Positions 16,660 to 24,643 of a stretch of DNA of 64,000 nucleotides are shown in pieces; the first letter of the stretch is position 1, and each line of letters begins with the position of its first letter. Source of the DNA: Candidatus Binataceae bacterium (GTDB lineage: Bacteria; Desulfobacterota; Binatia; Binatales; Binataceae); contig DATGLK010000025.1 of the NCBI GenBank assembly GCA_035294265.1, positions 1-64,000 on the forward strand, read 5' to 3'. Under the pieces are notes generated by a model. That model was given only the letters and a program-made list of their open reading frames with translations, did no database searches and was not told the DNA's origin. The position numbers were made by a program, and so were the translations under genes.

Positions 16660-18234
16660 ATGAAGCGCTGCCCGGAATGCGACCGAACTTACCCTGACAG
16701 CGAGCGCTTTTGCGCCACCGACGGTGTGGCCTTGGTCAGCGGCGCGGAGGCGGCGGGCGAACGCGCTACCCAGCGCATGGTCTCGCCGCAGGAGGCGGCG
16801 CCGGTGCCGACGCAAGCCGCCGCGGTGGAATGTCCCGTATGCGGGGGCAGGGCTTTGCCCGGCGAGGAAGTCTGCTCGTTTTGCGGAGCTCGGCTGACGG
16901 CCGGCGGAGCGACGTCATCGCCGCCGCTGCCGCCGCCGTTGCGGCCCTCCTCGGCGCTGGGCGGCTATAATTTGGGGACGCCAGGGCAGACGCAGACCTT
17001 CGACGACGATCGGCCTCAAGCGCAAGTTTCGTCTTGGCGATGGCTCAGTTGGATAGGCTATGTGCTGGCCGCTCTCATCGCGTTGACGGCGGGTGCCTGG
17101 TTTGCCTGGCATCTCAATTCAAGGGCCACCCGCATGGCGGCTGCGCCTTCGCCCTCGGCGATCAGCTCACCGGCGGTGAATAGTGGTCCGGTGGCGGCGC
17201 TGGCGGCCTATACGCAAGTCCAGGTCACGGGGGAATCGGCCGATGATCCGGCGCGCAATTCCGATGCCGCTATCAAAGTATTCAACCAGAACAAGGCGGG
17301 CCTGCTCGATGTCTATCGTAACGCCTTGGCAGGCGACCCTAAGGCGCACGACGGACTGCTGGTTAATTTGACCGTAACGCCCGACGGCAGCGTTACCGCC
17401 GGCGCAATCCAGACCTCGACTTCGCCCAACCCGGCCCTGGACGGCGATGTCATCAAGACCATGATGGGCTGGCATTACACTCCTTTTTCCGGCAGCTCGG
17501 TGCAGATCAGCTACCCGGTCGTGATGGCGCGCAATCCAGATGAACGCTCTACGGTGGACTCGGCGCTGGCTGACAAGATTGCGCATATGAATAGCGGTGA
17601 AAGTCCCGAGTACGCCAATGCCCCAGCAGTGCCCGCGCCTGCCCCCAGCGCGGCCGCTGCCAGCCCGGCCGCTACGGCGGGTGCTGGCGTGGCTTCGCTG
17701 GGGCCCAGCGCACCGCCTGTGGCGCCCGAGCCGATCGCACCGCCGGTGGCACGACCACCGCTTCATCGGGAGCGGCCGCCGGTTCGTCACGTGGCGCGTC
17801 CGCCGCGCCCGAAGCCCACGCTGCTGGCGCGCGTGCAGGAACGGTTGCGTGCCGACCGTCGCTTTGGACGGGTCGGGGTTTACACCAACGGGGGCGGAGT
17901 GGTGACGCTGTATGGCAAGGTATTCGACGACAAGGCCAAGCGGCTGGCGGTCAAAGCGGCGCGTGGCGTGGATGGGGTCAGCGACGTAATCGACAATCTG
18001 CATACCGATACCGCCGAGTGGGCGGCGGAGCAAAGTTTGGTGCTGCAGAAATTGCAGGGTGCGGGACTCACCAAGGTTACGGTTCAGATCATTGGTCACG
18101 ATGCGTACCTGGACGGCGAGGTGAGCAGTAACCTGGAGCGCGAACGGGCGGTAACAATCGCGGAGAGCGCCGCGCCGGTGACGGTGCGCACCAACCTCAT
18201 ACGAGTGGTCCCCAAAGGCATTTTCGGCTTCTAA
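16660..18234 (+). CDS. Membrane protein with two zinc ribbons, an AgmX/TonB-C-like domain and two BON domains
   Basis: 524 residues starting at ATG 16660 with GGAGGCGAGAG upstream. Domains in order: a zinc ribbon with CPECDRTYPDSERFC at 4-18; a second with CPVCGG...CSFCGARL near 65-85; a single membrane helix (WLSWIGYVLAALIALTAGAW, about 127-146); an AgmX/energy-transducer-like domain with NLTVTPDGSVTAGAI and ALDGDVIKTMMGWHYTPF; a long Pro/Ala-rich linker (about 320-385); and two BON domains to the end. The ribbons would face the cytosol and the rest the periplasm. The combination suggests an envelope or surface-organelle role, but I recognise no named family for the whole chain. Confidence 0.8.
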   Translation: MKRCPECDRTYPDSERFCATDGVALVSGAEAAGERATQRMVSPQEAAPVPTQAAAVECPVCGGRALPGEEVCSFCGARLTAGGATSSPPLPPPLRPSSALGGYNLGTPGQTQTFDDDRPQAQVSSWRWLSWIGYVLAALIALTAGAWFAWHLNSRATRMAAAPSPSAISSPAVNSGPVAALAAYTQVQVTGESADDPARNSDAAIKVFNQNKAGLLDVYRNALAGDPKAHDGLLVNLTVTPDGSVTAGAIQTSTSPNPALDGDVIKTMMGWHYTPFSGSSVQISYPVVMARNPDERSTVDSALADKIAHMNSGESPEYANAPAVPAPAPSAAAASPAATAGAGVASLGPSAPPVAPEPIAPPVARPPLHRERPPVRHVARPPRPKPTLLARVQERLRADRRFGRVGVYTNGGGVVTLYGKVFDDKAKRLAVKAARGVDGVSDVIDNLHTDTAEWAAEQSLVLQKLQGAGLTKVTVQIIGHDAYLDGEVSSNLERERAVTIAESAAPVTVRTNLIRVVPKGIFGF

Positions 18235-18426
18235 GAGTGTGAAAAGCGTCGGCGGTGAACTTTAAAAGATTGCACCTGTGCGGCTTCGGTCTGCTAAGCT
18301 TGACTTGTGAGTCGAGGGGACCGGAGCGCTTCCCCAGAGGTCTTGGGATATTGACAAGCTGTTAGGGTGGCGCTTATATGGCCGCAGCAGTGCCCGTAGC
18401 TAGGCGCCGGCGAGAGAGAGGTTGGA

Positions 18427-18753
18427 ATGCCATCCAGTTGTCAGGCGATTTTTGCTGCTATGCCCAGCAGCTTCAAGCCCGAAGCTGCACAGGGACTGGA
18501 TGCTACCTATCAGTTCGACCTCTCGGGTGAGGGGGGCGGCAAATGGTACGTGGTGATCAAAGACCAGACTTGCCAGGTGCATGAGGGAAGTCATACCTCG
18601 CCCAGTGTCACGCTTTCGATGACCGCGCAAGATTACGTGGATATGATAAACGGCCAAGCTAATGGCCAAGTCCTTTTTATGACGGGCCGTTTGCGTATCG
18701 CTGGCGATTTAGGCTTGGCGATCAGAATGCAGAGCCTCTTCCAACAAGGCTGA
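18427..18753 (+). CDS. SCP2 sterol-carrier-like domain protein
   Basis: 108 residues, a complete single SCP2 domain (PF02036): ATYQFDLSGEGGGKWYVVIK, then a Cys-containing strand, PSVTLSMTAQDYVDMINGQ, and GRLRIAGDLGLAIRMQSLF. Such domains bind hydrophobic ligands such as fatty acyl chains. ATG 18427 has a GAGAGAGAGG ribosome site. Free-standing copies are common in bacteria that handle unusual lipids or hydrocarbons. It lies alone, 192 nt after the BON gene, and is followed by a small hairpin. Confidence 0.85.
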   Translation: MPSSCQAIFAAMPSSFKPEAAQGLDATYQFDLSGEGGGKWYVVIKDQTCQVHEGSHTSPSVTLSMTAQDYVDMINGQANGQVLFMTGRLRIAGDLGLAIRMQSLFQQG

Positions 18754-18774
18754 ATCTGATCTATAAATGTATTA

Positions 18775-18790
18775 CGCTCCCTTCGGAGCG
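18775..18790 (+). terminator. Weak hairpin after the SCP2 gene
   Basis: CGCTCC (18775-18780), tetraloop CTTC, GGAGCG (18785-18790), 22 nt after the SCP2 stop. Only a broken pyrimidine stretch follows, so termination would be weak. Confidence 0.4.
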
Positions 18791-18944
18791 CTTCGAATTC
18801 TGCCCTATACCATTCCGCTAAATAATCATTTGAGCACGTAATCACGGCTCGGACTTTTGATCAAACGACTTTGGGCATTCGGCTGATTAGCCGCCTGGGC
18901 GGCGCACTTGGAAGAGTAATTTCCCGTCAGGAGAAGGGAGCTAC

Positions 18945-19232
18945 ATGGGTTCCCAAGAGACTATGAGTAATTCGGTGGGGAGCGAGGGGCTGGAGAACGA
19001 AGCGCGCGAGGGCGAAGCTGGTTTGGCTTCCAAGCTGTCGCAGGAGCTAAGCAATTGGCGACGCAAGCGTGGCAACGCCAACCTACGCAATCATGAGGCG
19101 CGGCTCAGCCTCAAGCCGCAGAGTTCCGAGCCGGCCCGTACCATCAAGGTTCGCGGGCATGAAACCCTGGTCATCCGCAAGGCCAGGCTGGCCAGCAAAC
19201 CGCGCCCCGAAGTGACGCCGCCGCGCGCCTAG
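18945..19232 (+). CDS. Small basic hypothetical protein
   Basis: 95 residues from ATG 18945, with AGGAGAAGGGAG ending about 4 nt before it, the strongest ribosome site in the area. The N-terminal 30 residues are acidic and polar, while the remainder is rich in Arg and Lys (NWRRKRGNANLRNHEARLSL; ETLVIRKARLASKPRP). There is no signal peptide, membrane segment or known domain. The charge pattern would suit a nucleic-acid or ribosome contact, which is speculation. The good ribosome site is the main reason to treat it as real. Confidence 0.5.
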   Translation: MGSQETMSNSVGSEGLENEAREGEAGLASKLSQELSNWRRKRGNANLRNHEARLSLKPQSSEPARTIKVRGHETLVIRKARLASKPRPEVTPPRA

Positions 19233-19393
19233 TATCGCGTCTCCTCAATAGGAGGAGCGCTGCGCGGTCCGCAGAAGCGATGCCGCCCTAGCGGGGCGGG
19301 CCGCCACAGCCCATTCGTTGTCAGCGCGGGCAAGGCTGCTCGCGATTTGTGACTAAGCTGCGCGCGGTCCTTCGCTTTACTCGTCTCCGTCCG
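19231..19393 (+). repeat. Dispersed intergenic repeat, copy 1
   Basis: About 163 nt that align with 39584-39750 in the same orientation. The ends match best: AGTATCGCGTCTCC against AGTGTCGCGCCTCC, the shared AGCGCTGCGCGGT, GGGGCGGGCCGCC against GGGGCGAGCCGCC, and a CCTTCG-x-TTT plus CTCCG right end. The middle is diverged. A GC hairpin (GCCGCCC / GGGCGGGC) sits in the conserved left half. Confidence 0.5.
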
Positions 19394-19612
19394 TTCACCC
19401 CGGGGTAAGGTGCTGGGTTGCCAGCTACGGATAGTTGCGAGATGCGCTCCTGGCGTAAGTCTTGGCAATAACCTCGCCAATGCGCCGCCCCGTGGTTATG
19501 CAAGTGCGTGCAGGGGTGCGGGTGGGATCGTAGAGCTGGCAAGCGGCGCGAGCCTTGCTCAAGTCTGCCGCGCTACTCCGCGCGACTCAGCCCGGAGGCT
19601 GGAAGCAGGCAT
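19233..19612. other. Intergenic region holding repeat copy 1
   Basis: 380 nt between the small basic protein and the convergent permease gene. The first 160 nt are the dispersed repeat (19231-19393). The remainder shows no gene or recognisable site. Minus-strand open frames here have no family and unlikely composition. Confidence 0.5.
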
Positions 19613-20887
19613 TTATTCCCAGCGGATAATCTCCACCGGCAATTGTCGCGAGGCTTGGCGCGCGGGATAGATCGTGGCGACTAGGCATAATCCCATCGCA
19701 GCCACTGCGACCCAGGCGAAGGCGGCCAGGGAGGGGGCAACCGGCAGGGTTGAGATGCCGTAAATGTCGCGCGGGAGATGAATGAAATGGAAGCGAGCCA
19801 GGGCGTCGCAGCCCATTGCGCCTAGCGCCAGGCCGGCGGCCGTGCCGAGCGCTCCTACCACCAGCCCCTTGAGCATGAAGATTCGGCGGATGGCGCCACG
19901 TGTCGCACCCATCGCCATCAGGATGGCGATGTCGCGCCGCTTTTCCATCACAACCATGATCAACATAGCCACCAAATTGAAAGCGGCTACCCCGATCAGC
20001 AGTGTCAGCACCAAACTGTACACTGTCTTGAGCATCGCAAAGCCGGCCGAGGCGGCCTGATTAAGCTCGATCCAGTTGCGCACACGGTACTCAGGAAAGG
20101 GAAAAACTCGGCGCAGCCGCGCGGTGACCAAGGCGGTTTGAGAAAGGTCACGCAGTCGAATCTCGATCCCATCCACCCGCTGCGGGCGGCCGAAAAAGGC
20201 CTGAGCTTCGCTCAAATCCATGAAGATCAGATTGTCATCAATAAATTGGACGCCGGAATTGAACAGTGCGCCTACTCCCAGCGGCGCGCTGGTCGCGGTG
20301 ACCGCGGCACCTGAAGCCGATACGATGGGCGAGACGATCTTGACCTGTTGCCCGACGCTTGTATGCAGCTTTTTAGCCAAACTCTGCCCGATCGCGATCC
20401 AGCCCATGAGCGAGGTTTGCGCGGGTTGAGCCTGCCCCAGGCGTCCGAGGTTGCCGGCAATAACATAATTTTGCAACTGCACGATTGAGTTGGGGTTGGA
20501 GGGATCGACCCCGCGCACCACCACTCCGCTAGCTGCGGTGGGCGAAGTCAACATCGCTTCGCCGATGATAAACGGATCCGCGCCGGCCACGCCGGGCACG
20601 CGGTCGGCCCGAGCCACCGCTCGCTGATAATCGGTTAAGCCGCCGAAGCGGACCACTTCAACCTGGGGGGTTAGACTGAGCACGCGCATGCGCAGATTGG
20701 CCTCAAACCCGTTCATCACCGCCAAGGTAATGGTCAGCGCGGCGACTCCCAGGGTGAGGCCGATGGCGGTGAAGAAACTGGTGATGGACACAAACGCGGA
20801 TTTACGCCGGGAGCCCAAATAGCGCAGCGCGATCAGCGCTTCGTAACCCATCAGCGCACGCCGCGCTGGGCGACTTTCCGCCGCCAT
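19613..20887 (-). CDS. LolC/LolE-like ABC lipoprotein-releasing permease
   Basis: About 424 residues from ATG 20887; ATG 20851 (MGYEALIALRYLGSRRKSAF) is an alternative with the more typical family N-terminus. A first membrane helix is followed by a large periplasmic MacB-PCD domain (about 60-280) and three C-terminal helices, with VMEKRRDIAILMAMGATRGA as the FtsX-type coupling segment. In the Lol system such permeases extract lipoproteins from the inner membrane with LolD and LolA. No ATPase gene is adjacent. It follows the ABM-like gene by 7 nt. Confidence 0.85.
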   Translation of the reverse strand: MAAESRPARRALMGYEALIALRYLGSRRKSAFVSITSFFTAIGLTLGVAALTITLAVMNGFEANLRMRVLSLTPQVEVVRFGGLTDYQRAVARADRVPGVAGADPFIIGEAMLTSPTAASGVVVRGVDPSNPNSIVQLQNYVIAGNLGRLGQAQPAQTSLMGWIAIGQSLAKKLHTSVGQQVKIVSPIVSASGAAVTATSAPLGVGALFNSGVQFIDDNLIFMDLSEAQAFFGRPQRVDGIEIRLRDLSQTALVTARLRRVFPFPEYRVRNWIELNQAASAGFAMLKTVYSLVLTLLIGVAAFNLVAMLIMVVMEKRRDIAILMAMGATRGAIRRIFMLKGLVVGALGTAAGLALGAMGCDALARFHFIHLPRDIYGISTLPVAPSLAAFAWVAVAAMGLCLVATIYPARQASRQLPVEIIRWE

Positions 20888-20894
20888 GCTCCGG

Positions 20895-21473
20895 TCATGC
20901 ACTGGGCCCTGTTGATGACATGAACAGCTCAAAGCTAGGCTGCAAAGGTTGCAACTCGGGCGTCTGAGCCAGTACCACGATGGCGCCGTCGGCGTCCTCG
21001 GCTGAGGCAAACTGCGCCAGGCAGCAGACTTGACCCGGCTCTCCAACCGCTCGCATCAGCACGTGATTGAGGTGACCGGTCAAGTCGTTCAACCGGCGGA
21101 TTTTTTCTTCGCCCTCGTCGGTCCATTGGGCCAAAGCGACGACGACCAAAGCCTGCGTTGTACCGGCACCGCGACTGCTTTGCACCGGGCCGAAGGGCTG
21201 GTAGGCACGCTCGCTGCTAAGCTCCAGCATGGCATGCAGTCGGCGGTAAAGAGGCGAGCGAGCAAGTTCGCGCCGAGCCCCGCCCAAATCAGCCAAGCTT
21301 TCCCACTCTGAGCAAGCCAGCCAGACTTGCTCATCCTGACCGCGATAAAGGCGCTGGAACTGGCAGCTCTTCTTATGTCGCAGTATTTCTGACAACTCGC
21401 GCCACAGCCGCACGCCTTCGTCCAGATGTTCCGTTTTGAAGCGCAGCCGTTGCAATTCGCACACGTGGCGCAT
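20895..21473 (-). CDS. Hypothetical protein with ABM-like ferredoxin folds
   Basis: 192 residues from ATG 21473; an in-frame TTG at 21506 is possible. CELQRLRFKTEHLDEGVRLW and VWLACSEWESLADLGGARRE resemble the dimeric alpha-beta barrel of antibiotic-biosynthesis-monooxygenase/EthD-type domains. A second half (ALVVVALAQW ... CLAQFASAEDADGAIVVLAQ) seems to repeat the fold. There are no cofactor motifs. Its stop is 7 nt before the LolC/E-like start, so the two are probably one transcript. Function unknown. Confidence 0.55.
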   Translation of the reverse strand: MRHVCELQRLRFKTEHLDEGVRLWRELSEILRHKKSCQFQRLYRGQDEQVWLACSEWESLADLGGARRELARSPLYRRLHAMLELSSERAYQPFGPVQSSRGAGTTQALVVVALAQWTDEGEEKIRRLNDLTGHLNHVLMRAVGEPGQVCCLAQFASAEDADGAIVVLAQTPELQPLQPSFELFMSSTGPSA

Positions 21474-21707
21474 GCGCCCGCTGACGCTATTACTATTATG
21501 GTTCAATCGAGCAGCGATGGGTTGCTCTCCTTGCCAAGGTTGGCTTCATAATAGCCCCTGTGCGCCGCTCCATTCCACGCCAAGTGCCTTTCAACGGCGG
21601 GTTAGGCGGGGCCATTGGCGGCAATTTGATTGGAGGCCTGGTGCCCGTTATGGCATGAGAGCGCGGTGGTTCCATGTTTCTGCAATGGTGCAGCTGGCCA
21701 CCGAGGA

Positions 21708-21735
21708 TTGACAGCCGCAATTAAACTTGTATTCT
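21708..21735 (+). promoter_or_regulatory. Sigma-70-like promoter for the hemerythrin gene
   Basis: TTGACA at 21708-21713 (perfect -35), a 16-nt spacer, and TATTCT at 21730-21735 (4 of 6 matches). It lies about 50 nt before the start codon at 21784, and the inverted repeat 21726-21740 covers the -10 box. Confidence 0.5.
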
Positions 21736-21740
21736 ACAAG
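21726..21740. promoter_or_regulatory. Inverted-repeat operator candidate over the hemerythrin -10 box
   Basis: CTTGTA-TTC-TACAAG, perfect 6-bp arms with a 3-nt spacer. It is placed where a bound repressor would block RNA polymerase. The next bases (CATATTTAA, 21741-21749) recur as CGTATTTAA at 23057-23065 before the NsrR-like gene. Assignment to that regulator is inference. Confidence 0.45.
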
Positions 21741-21783
21741 CATATTTAATGGCCGTGCGTGCGAAGGCCCTGCGGAGTCGAAG

Positions 21784-22248
21784 ATGGGCGCATCTAGGGA
21801 AGAGGGATTGTTGACTGGCATGCTTACCCGCGAGCACCGAAAGCTCGATGACCTCTGGGGTCAGGCGTTGACGACGCTGAAGGGCGAGGTCACGGCGGCC
21901 GGCACACCGCTGGAGTGCTTTGCTAACGAATTGCGCCGACATATTCGAGATGAAGAGGAAATATTCTTTCCTGGCTTCGAAGAGCGCACCGGCCTCACCG
22001 CCGGGCCAACCGCGGTAATGCGGATGGAGCATCGGCAACTCGAAGTGCTGCTTCAGGCGCTGGCGGCGGGCGTGCATGGCGGGGCCTCGGATCGGCTCGG
22101 CGAGCATGCGGCGGCGCTTTCCAGCCTACTCGATAGCCACGACAAAAAAGAAGAGGGGATGCTCTATCCCATGATGGACCGGGTGTTTGACGAGGACGAC
22201 GGTTTGGCCCTCTTGGCGCGGGCCGGACTTAAACGCGGTCCGCAATAA
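21784..22248 (+). CDS. Hemerythrin (HHE) domain protein
   Basis: 154 residues, a single four-helix HHE domain. Probable di-iron ligands are H18 (LTREHRKLDD), H53 and E57 (RRHIRDEEEIFFPGF), H83 (MRMEHRQLEV), and H119 with E123/E124 (LDSHDKKEEGMLYPM). ATG 21784 has GGAG upstream; an open extension reaches 21727. HHE proteins bind O2 or NO or help repair damaged iron-sulfur clusters. The convergent NsrR-like regulator 284 nt away supports a nitrosative-stress role, as with YtfE in enterics. The N-terminal ScdA/YtfE-type extension is absent. Confidence 0.85.
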   Translation: MGASREEGLLTGMLTREHRKLDDLWGQALTTLKGEVTAAGTPLECFANELRRHIRDEEEIFFPGFEERTGLTAGPTAVMRMEHRQLEVLLQALAAGVHGGASDRLGEHAAALSSLLDSHDKKEEGMLYPMMDRVFDEDDGLALLARAGLKRGPQ

Positions 22249-22276
22249 GCGGCGGCCGCCTGGTTACGAAGTAGCT

Positions 22277-22519
22277 ATGCGCAACCCAATTGGCCGGCCG
22301 TTGGCGCTGGGCTCCGTCTCTCCGCTCCAGATGCTGCGTGGGATGCTCGATATGTCTACCCAATGGTGGCACGATGGCTTTCCGCTGCTCGGTGCGATTC
22401 GCTTAGTTCTGCTGGGCGCCACGCTATGGGCGCTTCTTAACTTGGCACACGACCCGGTTCGGGGTGCGATCGTAGTTGCGGTTTGCCTGCCGAGCTTTTT
22501 TGTCTTGCGCCAGCGTTAG
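22277..22519 (+). CDS. Small predicted membrane protein
   Basis: 80 residues from ATG 22277, 28 nt after the hemerythrin stop. The second half has two hydrophobic stretches (FPLLGAIRLVLLGATLWALL and GAIVVAVCLPSFFVL), so a two-helix inner-membrane protein is likely. No family is recognised and the ribosome site is weak. Co-transcription with the hemerythrin gene is plausible. Confidence 0.45.
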   Translation: MRNPIGRPLALGSVSPLQMLRGMLDMSTQWWHDGFPLLGAIRLVLLGATLWALLNLAHDPVRGAIVVAVCLPSFFVLRQR

Positions 22520-22531
22520 GTTTGGCGCGAT

Positions 22532-22978
22532 TCAGTTAAGGCTTGAGCGCGGTGCCAGCAGTCTGGCCAGGCTCGTGCGCCGGCGCACCAAGTTGGCCAG
22601 GGAATAGCGATCGAGTACGGTCAGGAAACTTTCGCACGCTTCCTCCAGCGCCTCCACTAGGCCGCAGGCGCCGGTAATCAAACAGCGATTACGACTCGCG
22701 TCGAAACATTCCACCGGTTTAAATCTACCCTCAGTGTAGCGCACCACGCTGCCAATATTGATCTGCTCGGGTGGCCGTGCCAACTCGATCCCACCCCCCT
22801 TGCCGCGATAGGTCCTTATGAATCCGCCGCGAGCCAAATTATGCACGACCTTCACCAGATGATTGCGCGAGATATCATACCGCTCGGCGATCTCGGCCAC
22901 GTTGGCCATCGGCTGGTCGGTCACAGCCAAGTACATCAGGACCCGCAAGGCGTAATCGGTATGATAGGTAAGCTGCAT
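22532..22978 (-). CDS. nsrR: Rrf2-family regulator, NsrR-like
   Basis: 148 residues: an Rrf2 winged helix (MQLTYHTDYALRVLMYLAVT; DISRNHLVKVVHNLARGGFI; YRGKGGGIELARP) and three cysteines C91, C99 and C105 (C-x7-C-x5-C) of the Fe-S ligand loop. The opening residues and SRNHLVK recognition helix match NsrR better than IscR. NsrR loses DNA binding when NO attacks its cluster. It converges on the hemerythrin pair, a typical NsrR target. Its own upstream region is AT-rich (AAAGATATAT at 23039-23048, CGTATTTAA at 23057-23065), a plausible autoregulatory site. Confidence 0.82.
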   Translation of the reverse strand: MQLTYHTDYALRVLMYLAVTDQPMANVAEIAERYDISRNHLVKVVHNLARGGFIRTYRGKGGGIELARPPEQINIGSVVRYTEGRFKPVECFDASRNRCLITGACGLVEALEEACESFLTVLDRYSLANLVRRRTSLARLLAPRSSLN

Positions 22979-23270
22979 ATGTAACGGCGGGCTTCGTATG
23001 GCGCCGGTGCACTAGCTGCCTTGTTCTGCCCGTTCCCTAAAGATATATCAGACATTCGTATTTAAGTGATGACAAGTCAAGCCTCTCGTCTGGCGCCACG
23101 GCGGAGGACGCAAGTGTAGGTTGGGTCCGGAATCCTGAACGGTGCCGGCCCAACCGTGGGAGGCCCTCGCAATGGACGGGAACGACCGGTAGCAGCTCTG
23201 CCGGCGGATCATCGAGCCCGCCTCTGTGCTCTCGCGGAGGCAAGCTCGAGGATCTGCACCACGGACTTGC

Positions 23271-24533
23271 TCAGGCCTCAACCTTGATGCCTAGGGCGTC
23301 TTCGAAGGCGCGGGTTACCTCGGGCGGCTGGCCAGTCTGAAACGGATAGGCGCGTCGGTTTCCCAACGCTTTGACCCGCGCTTCGTATTCCTCGCGGGTG
23401 GGTCCATTTTCATGGTAATCGCGTTCGGCGATCGGCAATCTTACGCAGCGGTTGGTCTCGATATCACGAATCGTGGCCTTGGGATCCTCGCCTCGCTTGA
23501 TCGCATCGAGGTCGGCCAAAAAGCGCTTGCGGAGCGACAGCACGCCTACATCGCTGGCGCCCAGATGCTCCTGAGTGCGATCGGCAATCGTTCCTTGCCC
23601 GACCCAGGCGATGAAATCCTGGTTCATAATATGGGTGGAAATCCAACGCCCGGTGCGTGGATCTTTAATCGGACCGCGCCAATAGGGGATTTTCTCCTGC
23701 ACATAGGGGTGGCGATCGCGCGGCACCGGGTCGAAACACCAGGTCACGCTGAAGGTGTTCTCGTCGTCCACCGGCACCCTCCATTCGAAATGGCCGCCGG
23801 TAAACAGTGCGTTCGGCCATAAGCAGACGCGCCCGATGGTCCACAAGGGATGGTCTTCGCCGGCCCCCTCGCGGATGCGCCGGTAGGTAAAACCGTAATC
23901 GAACTCGTCGAAGGCGATCTTTAGATGCCGAGGTGCGACGCCGCCCTCGTGGCGCAGCTTCTTGCCCCAGTTATCGTGCATCCATTCGAAATGGACTGGG
24001 TCGATCGAATTCTCCTGGCATTGGAACCAGTTGCAGGGAATGTCGGCATAGACGATTTGGCGAAAACCGTTACGCCAGGTGAAAGGCTCCCAGTTGGGGA
24101 CCAGGGGCGCCGGCTGCGGCCCCATGTAGGCCCACACTAGGCCGGCGCGTTCGGCGGCCTGATAATGTTTGATGTTGATCTTTTCCTTGAAATGGCTGTT
24201 GGGATCGGCCTGTTCCTCGTACGGTTGCGCCACGCAGCGGCCCTGCGCGTCGAAGGCCCAGCCGTGATAATTGCAGCGTAGGCCGCATTCTTCCACCCAT
24301 CCGTAGGACAGGTCGGCGCGACGATGGGGGCAATGGCGATCCAGCAGGCCGTAGCTGCCTTGCTGGTCGCGAAAGAGCACCAGGTCTTCGCCCATCAGGC
24401 GCACCGCCTTGACCGGATTTTCCTCCATCTCGGTGACCGCTGCGATCGGATGCCAGTAGCGGCGCATCAATTCGCCCATCGGAGTTCCGGGACCGACCTG
24501 GGTAAAGATCCGGTTGGCGGCTTCGCTCAGCAT
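23271..24533 (-). CDS. Rieske non-heme iron oxygenase, vanillate/phthalate oxygenase type
   Basis: 420 residues. The Rieske 2Fe-2S ligands are C68/H70 (CPHRR) and C87/H90 (CNYHGW). The mononuclear iron motif ENSIDPVHFEWMHDN gives D178, H181 and H186, and fold length fits the ring-hydroxylating or O-demethylating oxygenase alpha subunits. No reductase or ferredoxin gene is adjacent, so electrons must come from a distant partner. The substrate is unknown. It is divergent from the MetE-like gene at 24644 and only distantly similar to the two Rieske genes at 52.6-55.2 kb. Confidence 0.88.
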   Translation of the reverse strand: MLSEAANRIFTQVGPGTPMGELMRRYWHPIAAVTEMEENPVKAVRLMGEDLVLFRDQQGSYGLLDRHCPHRRADLSYGWVEECGLRCNYHGWAFDAQGRCVAQPYEEQADPNSHFKEKINIKHYQAAERAGLVWAYMGPQPAPLVPNWEPFTWRNGFRQIVYADIPCNWFQCQENSIDPVHFEWMHDNWGKKLRHEGGVAPRHLKIAFDEFDYGFTYRRIREGAGEDHPLWTIGRVCLWPNALFTGGHFEWRVPVDDENTFSVTWCFDPVPRDRHPYVQEKIPYWRGPIKDPRTGRWISTHIMNQDFIAWVGQGTIADRTQEHLGASDVGVLSLRKRFLADLDAIKRGEDPKATIRDIETNRCVRLPIAERDYHENGPTREEYEARVKALGNRRAYPFQTGQPPEVTRAFEDALGIKVEA

Positions 24534-24554
24534 CGAGATTCCTCCTGTGCGATC

Positions 24555-24574
24555 AGCCGCGGCGCGGCGCGGCT
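24555..24574 (+). other. GC hairpin in the divergent Rieske / MetE-like spacer
   Basis: AGCCGCG (24555-24561), 6-nt loop, CGCGGCT (24568-24574), then TTTCCTTT. It looks like an intrinsic terminator on the plus strand, but no plus-strand gene ends upstream. It could therefore be an attenuator in the MetE-like leader, or coincidence in GC-rich DNA. Confidence 0.3.
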
Positions 24575-24643
24575 TTCCTTTGGGAAGCCTAGCTTCTATG
24601 ATGCCCCGGTCAAGAGCGCAAATTTATCCTTGGGAGGCGTTCG

